From contig JAPLGY010000748.1 of NCBI GenBank assembly GCA_026389955.1, positions 1-13,947 of the forward strand: DNA of 13,947 bases, read 5' to 3'. The notes under the pieces were generated by a model. It had not been told where the DNA came from. It saw only the letters and a program-made list of their open reading frames with translations, and searched no databases. The position numbers were made by a program, and so were the translations under genes. Positions 1-7,641 of the stretch are shown here, in pieces. This DNA is from Caldilinea sp. GTDB taxonomy: Bacteria; Chloroflexota; Anaerolineae; Caldilineales; Caldilineaceae. Positions within the stretch are counted from its first letter, which is position 1; every line of letters starts with the position of its first letter.

Positions 1-45
1 TGCGGTATCAGAGCGTGCGGTATCAGAGCGTGCGGTATCAGAGCG
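1..45. repeat. Three perfect 15-bp tandem repeats
   Basis: The unit TGCGGTATCAGAGCG occurs three times head to tail with no mismatch, then decays after position 45. The array touches the left edge of the window, so its true copy number is unknown. The unit is five codons long and all three plus-strand frames stay open through it; one frame runs to a TGA at 98-100, so it could be the repetitive C-terminus of an upstream gene or an intergenic microsatellite. I cannot assign a function. Confidence 0.9.
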
Positions 46-107
46 TGTGCAGTTCGCCGGTGCAGCCCCAAAACGACTGAAACCAGTCCGGATTCATTGA
101 AACCAAG
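46..107 (+). other. Leader region upstream of livH
   Basis: This short stretch separates the tandem repeat from livH. It contains a small inverted repeat, GACTG (75-79) and CAGTC (84-88) around a 4-base loop, and the octamer TGAAACCA twice (78-85 and 98-105), spaced 20 bp, about two helical turns. An AAGG at 105-108 abuts the livH start. I see no convincing -35/-10 pair or T-tract terminator, so the operon promoter may lie further left. The repeats may be chance. Confidence 0.35.
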
Positions 108-1184
108 GTGATGGTGAAAACCCCTTCTTTTCCGACTCTTGTGCGTCCACAGCAGGCTTCTGCGGTGCGTTGGTTGGTGCGGGTGTTGGGTGTTGTGGTG
201 CTGCTGCTGCTGGCTTGGCGGGTGGCTGTGGTTGGGCTGGCCGAAGGGTACCCAGCCAGTTTTTGGATCTCGCAGACGCTCAACGGTCTGGTGCTTGGCG
301 GTGTCTATGCCTTGATTGCGTTGGGCTATACGTTGGTCTACGGAATTTTGCTGATGATCAACTTCGCACACGGCGATGTGATGATGATCGGGGGGTTTAC
401 CGGGTTTTTTGCCTTGCAGCTCTGGATCGGGATGGGGTGGCTGGAGGGATCGGCCCTGTGGGTGGTGCTGGCGTTGGGGTTGACGGTTGTGGCTGGCATG
501 GTAGGGGCGGTATTGGCGGGGATCACGCTGGAGCGGGTGGCCTACCGGCCGCTGCGGGGTGCGCCCCGTCTGGTGCCGCTGATCAGCGCGATCGGTGCCT
601 CTCTGTTTTTGCAATACTCGGTGCTGCTGATTTTTGGGGTGACCCCGCGGGCCTACACCAGACCGGGTCTGATCGAGGGAGGCTTTCGAGCGGGCGATGT
701 CTTTGTGCCGTACACGGGCATTATCATTTTCACCGTGTCCGTTGTGCTGATGCTGGCCCTCTATCTGATCGTGCAGAGGAGCAAGCTGGGCCGGGCGATG
801 CGGGCGGTGGCCGAGGACAAAAGCACTGCGGCGCTGATGGGGATCAATGTCGACCAGGTGATTGTGTTTACATTTATTTTGGGGTCGGCCCTGGCCGGCG
901 CGGGGGGGGTGTTGCTCGGCTTTCACAACACGGTGGTCAAATTCAACAGTGGGTTCATTCCGGGCCTCAAAGCGTTCACTGCGGCGGTGTTGGGCGGGAT
1001 CGGCAACATTCCGGGCGCAATGGTGGGGGCTTTGCTGTTGGGGTTGATCGAAGCGTTGGGGCCGAGCGCGTTGGGCATTCCGACCGAATACAAAGATATC
1101 ATTGCCTTTTCGGTGCTGGTGTTGATTTTGATCTTCCGTCCCTCTGGCCTGCTGGGTGAAGTGCTGAGCGAGAAAAAGGCATGA
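108..1184 (+). CDS. livH: Branched-chain amino acid ABC transporter permease LivH
   Basis: This is an integral membrane permease of the LivH type, which pairs with LivM to form the channel of a branched-chain amino acid or related solute importer. The start is GTG 108 or ATG 111. About 358 residues are predicted, longer than the usual roughly 300, because of an N-terminal extension with an additional hydrophobic segment near residues 20-45. The canonical core follows, with the family-typical N-terminal helix (around residues 58-90, including NFAHGD). The cytoplasmic loop RAMRAVAEDKSTAALMGI around residues 229-246 is the conserved region that contacts the ATPases. The C-terminus ends with the usual IFRPSGLLGE-type motif. 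Its stop overlaps the livM start by four bases (ATGA), implying translational coupling. The family is secure; the substrate is not determined by sequence and could be urea, amides or peptides. Confidence 0.93.
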   Translation: MMVKTPSFPTLVRPQQASAVRWLVRVLGVVVLLLLAWRVAVVGLAEGYPASFWISQTLNGLVLGGVYALIALGYTLVYGILLMINFAHGDVMMIGGFTGFFALQLWIGMGWLEGSALWVVLALGLTVVAGMVGAVLAGITLERVAYRPLRGAPRLVPLISAIGASLFLQYSVLLIFGVTPRAYTRPGLIEGGFRAGDVFVPYTGIIIFTVSVVLMLALYLIVQRSKLGRAMRAVAEDKSTAALMGINVDQVIVFTFILGSALAGAGGVLLGFHNTVVKFNSGFIPGLKAFTAAVLGGIGNIPGAMVGALLLGLIEALGPSALGIPTEYKDIIAFSVLVLILIFRPSGLLGEVLSEKKA

Positions 1185-2929
1185 ACAGGATGGGGATAGT
1201 TGCTGCACGGCACGGGCTGCAGATTGGCGCGGTCGCCTTCGTCCTCCTGACTTATCTGACCTTGATCGGCCTGCCTGGTCGTCTGGCTGACTTGGCCATG
1301 CCGGTGTTGGCAGGGGTCACCGCAATTTTTTTCTGGCTGGTGTTGCGCAGAAGCCCGCAAAGGGATGGAATCTACGGGGCTTTGGGGATGACGGGCCTCT
1401 GGGCCGGTCTGTCGGCAGGGGGGTTTTACGCTCTGTTGACGACATTTTTTGCGGGCCTGCTGGCGAACGGAGTCCGAGTCCAGCTGGTTTTTGACAAGAT
1501 TGTGCCGCAGAACATGGCTGCCCTCTATGCTGTGATGCCGGGGGCGCTGGTCTCTGGTGAGCTTTCTCCTGTGGGCTGGCTGCGTCAAGTGGGGCTGTTG
1601 GGGCTGTCTGGGCTGGCTGCGGTGCTGCTGGTCGCTGGAGAGCGCTGGCTGCGTCGGCAGCAGTTCCCCTCTCTGGCAGCAGCGCTGCGTTGGCTTCCGC
1701 TGCTCTTGCCTTTTGTGCTGCTGGCAGCAGTGATCGGGCTGGGCAGCCCCGCTGTGACCTTTGGCGGGAACAACCAGGGAACGATCCGTCTGTTGCTGGC
1801 AATGTTGGCGGTGGGGAGCGGAATTTTTGCAGCACGGGTGGCACGGCCGGGGAGCGAGCGGAGGGTGCTTTGGGCGCTGCTGGGGGCAGGGCTTGTGGGG
1901 CTGCCATTCCTGTTGGATCAATTCCAAAATTCTGTGATGGGGATTGTGTTCATCTTTGTCATGATGGGATTGGGGCTCAACATTGTGGTGGGGTTTGCAG
2001 GTCTTCTCGATCTGGGGTATGTCGCCTTTTTTGCGATCGGCGCGTATGTCTATGCGTTTCTGGCCGCTCCCTTCTCCTCTCCCTGGTTGTTCGCGCTGCT
2101 GCAGGGCTGGGGGCTGCCGGTCAACGGCCCGTTGGCCAGTTTTTGGCTGGCCCTTCCGCTGACGATGGTGGCGGCTGGGCTGGGGGGGGTGCTGCTGGGC
2201 ATCCCGGTGTTGCGATTGCGGGGCGACTACTTGGCGATTGTGACGCTGGGTTTCGGCGAGATCATTCGTCTGTTTATGCTCAATCTGTCTGAACTGACCA
2301 ATGGGCCGCGCGGTCTGCTCAACATTGCACCGCCGATGGTAGGGGGGTACAGCCTGGGCAACCCGCGCGATATTTTTTTGTTGGCGCTGGCTGGTGCGGC
2401 GTTGATTGCGCTGGTGGCCAATCGTCTGGACGGCTCTCGGCTGGGGCGTGCCTGGGTGGCGATGCGGGAGGATGAGGATGTGGCACAGGCGACCGGGATC
2501 CATCTGGTCTACACCAAGCTGATGGCCTTTGCGATCGGTGCTTTGTTTGCTGGGTTGGCGGGGCAGCTCTATGCTGCACGGCAGACGAACATTTTTCCAG
2601 AAAATTTTTCGTTGTTTGTGTCGATCGACGCGCTCTCGTTGGTGATCGTCGGTGGAATGGGCAGCATTCCGGGGGTCGTTTTGGGGGCTCTGGCCCTGAA
2701 GGGGTTGCCCGAGGTGCTGCGTGGCGTGGACGAATACCGGATCATCACCTTTGCTGCCTTGTTGGTCATCATGATGATCGTCCGTCCTCAAGGGATACTT
2801 CCGTCGCTGCGTCGAGGGCGTGAACTGCAGGAGCGGAGTGCCAGCCAGGCTGACCTGCCTTCCGTGCTGGAAACTTCACCGGGGGGGGGCAGCACCGGTG
2901 AGCGCCCTCTGGCGCAGAAAGAGAGATGA
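1181..2929 (+). CDS. livM: Branched-chain amino acid ABC transporter permease LivM, N-terminally extended
   Basis: This is the second permease of the Liv importer. At 582 residues it is far longer than typical LivM (roughly 320-420). The recognisable LivM core begins around residue 253 (MGIVFIFVMMGLGLN, then the glycine-rich GFAGLLDLGYVAFFAIGAY segment) and runs to about residue 550. It includes the ATPase-contacting loop near residues 420-440 (AWVAMREDEDVAQATGI) and the terminal IVRPQGILPS motif. The first 250 residues are strongly hydrophobic, with several extra predicted membrane helices and no enzymatic motif I recognise. The C-terminal 40 residues form a polar tail containing a nine-G run (2881-2889). 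The start overlaps the livH stop, and livG follows after four bases. I believe extended LivM proteins are common in Chloroflexota, but that is recollection. Confidence 0.92.
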   Translation: MNRMGIVAARHGLQIGAVAFVLLTYLTLIGLPGRLADLAMPVLAGVTAIFFWLVLRRSPQRDGIYGALGMTGLWAGLSAGGFYALLTTFFAGLLANGVRVQLVFDKIVPQNMAALYAVMPGALVSGELSPVGWLRQVGLLGLSGLAAVLLVAGERWLRRQQFPSLAAALRWLPLLLPFVLLAAVIGLGSPAVTFGGNNQGTIRLLLAMLAVGSGIFAARVARPGSERRVLWALLGAGLVGLPFLLDQFQNSVMGIVFIFVMMGLGLNIVVGFAGLLDLGYVAFFAIGAYVYAFLAAPFSSPWLFALLQGWGLPVNGPLASFWLALPLTMVAAGLGGVLLGIPVLRLRGDYLAIVTLGFGEIIRLFMLNLSELTNGPRGLLNIAPPMVGGYSLGNPRDIFLLALAGAALIALVANRLDGSRLGRAWVAMREDEDVAQATGIHLVYTKLMAFAIGALFAGLAGQLYAARQTNIFPENFSLFVSIDALSLVIVGGMGSIPGVVLGALALKGLPEVLRGVDEYRIITFAALLVIMMIVRPQGILPSLRRGRELQERSASQADLPSVLETSPGGGSTGERPLAQKER

Positions 2930-2933
2930 GTGG

Positions 2934-3722
<789 letters not shown>

Positions 3723-3758
3723 ACAGCCTGTTGGCCTGGCTGGGAGAGAGGGAGTGCA

Positions 3759-3763
3759 GGAGA
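3759..3763 (+). promoter_or_regulatory. Ribosome binding site deciding the livF start
   Basis: AGGAG sits nine bases before ATG 3773. It supports the short LivF start over the in-frame TTG at 3719, which has no comparable site. Confidence 0.7.
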
Positions 3764-3772
3764 AGAGATTGC

Positions 3773-4477
3773 ATGCTGGTGCTTGACCAGATTCACACCT
3801 ACTACGACCGGATCCATGCGCTCAAAGGGGTTTCTCTGACAGTGCGTCAGGGGGAGATCGTCACCTTGATCGGCTCCAATGGAGCTGGCAAGAGCACCAC
3901 GCTGCGCGCCATCAGCGGCCTGATCAAGCCGCGTCTGGGGAGCATACTGTTGGATGGCCAACCGATTGACCCGCTGCCGGCCCATGCGGTGATGCGGCTG
4001 GGGATCTCGCAGTCGCCGGAGGGACGCCGGATTTTTGCCCGGCTGACCGTGGAAGAAAATTTGGAGTTGGGGGCCTTTACCCGCAACGACAAGACGGCGA
4101 TCCGTGCCGACCTGGAGCGGGTGCTGGCGCTGTTTCCGCGGCTGCGCGAGCGGCTGCGCCAACGGGGGGGCACGCTCTCCGGCGGCGAGCAGCAGATGTT
4201 GGCGATCGGACGGGCGTTGATGAGCCGTCCGCGGCTGTTGTTGCTCGACGAGCCGTCGATGGGGTTGGCACCTCTGTTGGTCGAGCAGATTTTTCGAATC
4301 GTTCGGAGTATTAACGAGCAAGGAACCACGATCCTGTTGGTCGAACAGAATGCGCATGCTGCGCTTTCGATCGCGCACCGTGCCTATGTGTTGGAGACCG
4401 GTACGGTGGTGTTGGAGGGGCCGGCCACGGAAGTGCTGGCGAGTTCACAGGTGCGCGAGGCCTACCTAGGCGGTTAA
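3773..4477 (+). CDS. livF: Branched-chain amino acid ABC transporter ATP-binding protein LivF
   Basis: This is the partner ATPase of LivG. ATG 3773 gives 234 residues, the usual LivF length, and is preceded by AGGAG at 3759-3763 with nine-base spacing. The open frame extends upstream to a TTG at 3719 overlapping the livG stop, but those 18 residues do not look like LivF. Motifs are Walker A GSNGAGKST (34-42, Lys40), the canonical signature LSGGEQ (135-140), Walker B with Asp159-Glu160, and H-loop His195. The 50-bp gap to livG shows no promoter or terminator. The wall-hydrolase gene follows after 20 bp, so co-transcription is likely. No substrate-binding protein (LivJ/LivK) is encoded in the window; it may lie upstream or elsewhere. 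Confidence 0.95.
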   Translation: MLVLDQIHTYYDRIHALKGVSLTVRQGEIVTLIGSNGAGKSTTLRAISGLIKPRLGSILLDGQPIDPLPAHAVMRLGISQSPEGRRIFARLTVEENLELGAFTRNDKTAIRADLERVLALFPRLRERLRQRGGTLSGGEQQMLAIGRALMSRPRLLLLDEPSMGLAPLLVEQIFRIVRSINEQGTTILLVEQNAHAALSIAHRAYVLETGTVVLEGPATEVLASSQVREAYLGG

Positions 4478-4497
4478 AACAACGGAGTACAAATACG

Positions 4498-7400
4498 ATG
4501 CCAAGAGCTATGCTAGATTCTCCCTATCTTTTTGGTTTGCACGACCCGGGTGGCGAATGGCTCATGGCGCAATCTGGGCGCCGGGGCTGGGTGCTGTTTA
4601 CGGAGGCAGTTGGCAGCGACCCCAACGACCGCATCGGCGTCGATTACCGGCCGTACAGCGACCAGGACTATGGCGTCATGGTGCGCATCAACAACGGCTA
4701 CGGGGCTGTCGGTACGATTCCAACGCCAGAGAATTACCCGGCCTTTGCACAACGGGTTGCGAACTTTGTGGCTGCCAGCCCTGGCTGTCGCATCTGGATC
4801 ATTGGGAATGAGATGAACCACAGCCAGGAGTGGCCTGCAGGCGGGGCCGCGCGTGCGTTGGGTGCGCCCGCCAGCAGTGCGGCCGTACAGGGGATGGACC
4901 AAGACCCCTTTGGCCGGGGCAGCCCGACCCGTTTCAGTGCACTGCAACCGCAGCTGCGTGCCGCAGCCCCTGCGTTGGCTTCGGCCCGTCCTGGCTTCAG
5001 GCCGATCTTGCCGGCTGACTACATCAACTGTTTCCGGCGCTGTCGAGATGCCATCCGCGCCTTGCCAGGGCATGGCGGCGATTGGGTCGTCGTCGGCGCA
5101 GTGGCCCCGTGGAATGCCGAACTCACCTATCCGACCAACCCGATTGGGGACTGGATCGTCTATTTCACAGATATTTTGAACGCGTTGGGCCCTGCTGGCT
5201 GCGACGGCATCGCCCTGCATACCTACACGCACGGCAGTGACCCGGCACTGATCGCCGACACCTCGACGATGAACCCCCCGTTTCAGAATCGGTACTTCCA
5301 TTTTCAGGCCTATCGCAATTTCATGAATGCCATTCCGGCGAACATGCGTGCGCTGCCAGTGTTCATCACCGAGACCGACCAAGATTTCGCCTGGCTGGAT
5401 CGCAACAACGGCTGGGTGCAGGCGGCCTACGCTGAAATCGACCGGTGGAACCGTCAGCCGGCTGCACAGCAGATTCGCGCCTTGCTGCTCTATCGTTGGC
5501 GCCGCTATGACAAGTGGTATATCGACGGCAAAAACGGTGTGATGGACGATTTTCGAGCGGCGCTTGCGAACGACTACCGTTGGCGGGAGTCGCCGCCCAG
5601 CCCGGCCCAGTACAAGGCGGGGGACGTTGTGCGCACCCTGACCCCGGTCAACCTGCGGGCTGCGCCCGGAGGCCAGGTGATCGGGGTGGTGCCGGCCGGT
5701 GTGCAAGCCACTGTCCGCAGCACGCCCGCAACCATGAGCGGTGGGTTGCCCCACTGGCCTGTGCGTCTGCTCTTCAACGGGGAGGGGCGCAACGGCTGGC
5801 TGGCGCAGTACACCTTGGATGGTGTCATGCTGTTGGCCCAGGAAAACTTTGGGAGTCTGCGTCCGGCAGACTACCGACAAGGGGAACAGGTGCGCACACT
5901 GGATGTGGTCAACCTTCGCCGTCACCCGGCCGGCCCCGTGCTGGGCCCGCTCGCCAAAGCCACTCTCCTGACGGTCAACGACCCGATCTTTGTGATGGCC
6001 GACGGGCTTCCACACTGGTCTGTGCGGGGCCTTTTGAACGGGACAGCGGCTGACGGCTGGGTGGCACAGTATACGCAGAGTGGAGTTGTGCTGCTGGAGA
6101 GGCCGCAGCTGGGCGCAGTCAGCGGCGCACCCCCAGCAACCCCTGTGGCAGACTCTTTTGCTCCGGGCGCTTTGGTGCGCACAAGGGCCGCTGTGCGGAT
6201 GCGGCGTACGCCAGGGTCCGCCAACAAGCCAGCCAGCGACACGATCGCCCTGGTGGCCGTGAATACAACGTTGCTGCTGCAGCAGGGGCCGGTGCAGGCC
6301 GATGGAATGGCGTGGTGGAAAGCGAGCGGACAGTTGCCTGCGCTGGGTCAGGTGGAAGGATGGGTGGCGCGGCAGCTCCCTGGCGGAGAGGTTCTGCTGG
6401 AAGTGACGGTGCCGCCGGCGATCGAACCGCCCAGGTACACCTTTGTACCGGGCAATCGCTTTCAGACCACGACCAGTGTGCGGTTGCGGCGCACAGCGGG
6501 GTTTGTCGGCAAGGGGCCGGCAGATATTGTGGCGGAGGTCGGCCCGGGTGTTGCGGGAACGATTGCAGCGGGTCCTGCCTCTGTGGACGGATTGCTCTGG
6601 TGGCAGGTCCAGAATGTGCTTCAGCAAGGACAGAGCCTGGCTGGGTGGATAGCAGAGGCCACAACAGGCGGTGAAGTTCTGCTGCAGAAGATCGCCGCCC
6701 CGGTCACACCGCCGGGGCGGCAGGTCGGTGCCTTGGTGGTGACCGCTGATTTTGTCAACGTGCGCAAGAGCCCAGGCAGCGTCAACAAACCCGCAGACGA
6801 TGTGCAGGGAGCTTTGCGCCCGCAGACGACAGCGGTGCTTTTACAAGGCCCGCAGCAGGTCGACGGGCTTGTCTGGTGGCGTGCTGGCGCAATTCTGACC
6901 CCGCCTGGCGTAGAGGTGCGTGGCTGGCTGGCGGAGTCGACTTCGGGCGGCGGCGCTCTGCTGAACCCAGCCAGGGTGCTGCCTGGAACGACCATTCCGA
7001 ATCTGGCGACGGGCACGTATCTCAGCCCACCCTTTGAGGGGCGCTACCCCATCGGCCAGCTTTGGGGGGAGAATTCTGCGTTTTATGCCCAGTTCAAATA
7101 CGACGGGGTCGCCCTGCTGGGGCACAACGGCGTTGACTTTTCCACGCCGGTCGGGGTCGAGCTGTGGCCGCTGGAGAACGGGGTCGTTGCCCAGGTTGGA
7201 TTTGAGGCGGGGGGATTCGGCAACTATCTGTTGGTGCGTCATGCATGGGGCGAGTCTCTTTACGCGCATCTTTCGACCGTCGATGTGGCCCTCAACCAGC
7301 CGGTCAGCCGCCGGCAGCGGATTGGCCGCTCGGGGAACACGGGGGGAAGCACCGGACCCCACCTGCATCTGGCGATTCGGATTGCCCCGTACGCGCGCAC

Positions 7401-7581
7401 CGATGGCTGGGGCGGTTTTTCCGATCCACTTCCCTATCTGCCGCCCAGCAGTTACACGTTGCCCGCCTACATCTTGGATCCGCTCTCCCAGGCGGCGACG
7501 GTGGCCACAGAACGTGCAGTGGCGCCTTTGCGGCTGGCCCCATCGGGGATGGGCGATATTCCTGGCCAGAACAGACCTTGA
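4498..7581 (+). CDS. Glycosidase-like, five-SH3b, M23 peptidase protein
   Basis: This is a 1027-residue predicted peptidoglycan hydrolase. Residues 1-360 look like a clan GH-A type (beta/alpha)8 barrel: a GNEMN motif supplies a candidate acid/base Glu105, and ITETDQ a candidate nucleophile Glu292. The exact family and substrate are not recognised. Residues 372-825 hold five bacterial SH3-like repeats, probably wall-binding. Residues 830-1005 are an M23/LytM zinc endopeptidase with the complete motif set: HxxxD (His876, Asp880), YAHL (His924) and HLH (His955, His957). M23 enzymes cut peptide cross-links. The start has GGAG at 4484-4487, ten bases upstream. No signal peptide or membrane anchor is visible at the N-terminus, which is odd for a wall enzyme. 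It follows livF after 20 bp. The first 360 residues are paralogous to the next gene. Confidence 0.88.
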   Translation: MPRAMLDSPYLFGLHDPGGEWLMAQSGRRGWVLFTEAVGSDPNDRIGVDYRPYSDQDYGVMVRINNGYGAVGTIPTPENYPAFAQRVANFVAASPGCRIWIIGNEMNHSQEWPAGGAARALGAPASSAAVQGMDQDPFGRGSPTRFSALQPQLRAAAPALASARPGFRPILPADYINCFRRCRDAIRALPGHGGDWVVVGAVAPWNAELTYPTNPIGDWIVYFTDILNALGPAGCDGIALHTYTHGSDPALIADTSTMNPPFQNRYFHFQAYRNFMNAIPANMRALPVFITETDQDFAWLDRNNGWVQAAYAEIDRWNRQPAAQQIRALLLYRWRRYDKWYIDGKNGVMDDFRAALANDYRWRESPPSPAQYKAGDVVRTLTPVNLRAAPGGQVIGVVPAGVQATVRSTPATMSGGLPHWPVRLLFNGEGRNGWLAQYTLDGVMLLAQENFGSLRPADYRQGEQVRTLDVVNLRRHPAGPVLGPLAKATLLTVNDPIFVMADGLPHWSVRGLLNGTAADGWVAQYTQSGVVLLERPQLGAVSGAPPATPVADSFAPGALVRTRAAVRMRRTPGSANKPASDTIALVAVNTTLLLQQGPVQADGMAWWKASGQLPALGQVEGWVARQLPGGEVLLEVTVPPAIEPPRYTFVPGNRFQTTTSVRLRRTAGFVGKGPADIVAEVGPGVAGTIAAGPASVDGLLWWQVQNVLQQGQSLAGWIAEATTGGEVLLQKIAAPVTPPGRQVGALVVTADFVNVRKSPGSVNKPADDVQGALRPQTTAVLLQGPQQVDGLVWWRAGAILTPPGVEVRGWLAESTSGGGALLNPARVLPGTTIPNLATGTYLSPPFEGRYPIGQLWGENSAFYAQFKYDGVALLGHNGVDFSTPVGVELWPLENGVVAQVGFEAGGFGNYLLVRHAWGESLYAHLSTVDVALNQPVSRRQRIGRSGNTGGSTGPHLHLAIRIAPYARTDGWGGFSDPLPYLPPSSYTLPAYILDPLSQAATVATERAVAPLRLAPSGMGDIPGQNRP
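5611..6972 (+). repeat. Five consecutive SH3b-type domain repeats within the M23 protein
   Basis: Repeats begin near residues 372, 459, 554, 649 and 742, each about 85-95 residues. Each opens with a variant of G-x-V-R-T...V-N-L-R...P-G and closes with W-hydrophobic-A...G-G-x-x-L-L. Repeats 1 and 2 share a short loop (AAPGG, HPAGP) and a PHW motif. Repeats 3-5 share a longer insertion after the arginine strand (TPGSANKPASD and SPGSVNKPADD in repeats 3 and 5). Two subfamilies suggest two rounds of internal duplication. SH3b domains usually bind wall peptides or glycans. Confidence 0.75.
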
Positions 7582-7610
7582 CATCGCTTGGTTTTGGGGG
7601 GCCATCCCTT

Positions 7611-7630
7611 GTCGATTGCGTGCGATCGAC
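7611..7630. promoter_or_regulatory. Inverted repeat just upstream of the second wall gene
   Basis: GTCGAT (7611-7616) and ATCGAC (7625-7630) form a six-base inverted repeat around an eight-base loop in the 60-bp gap between the two paralogous wall genes. It ends two bases before the ribosome binding site GGAG (7633-7636). It could be an operator or a hairpin affecting initiation. It lacks a T-tract, so it is not an obvious terminator. A stem this short may occur by chance. Confidence 0.3.
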
Positions 7631-7641
7631 CTGGAGCATGC

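Noticed and set aside
923..2791. A 622-codon minus-strand open frame opposite livH and livM
   Set aside because: It is antisense to well-recognised permease genes, and its translation is rich in Gln, His, Pro and Arg with no domain. It is a codon-bias shadow of GC-rich genes.
4513..6627. A 704-codon minus-strand open frame opposite the M23 protein
   Set aside because: Composition and lack of motifs mark it as a shadow of the plus-strand gene with intact catalytic motifs.
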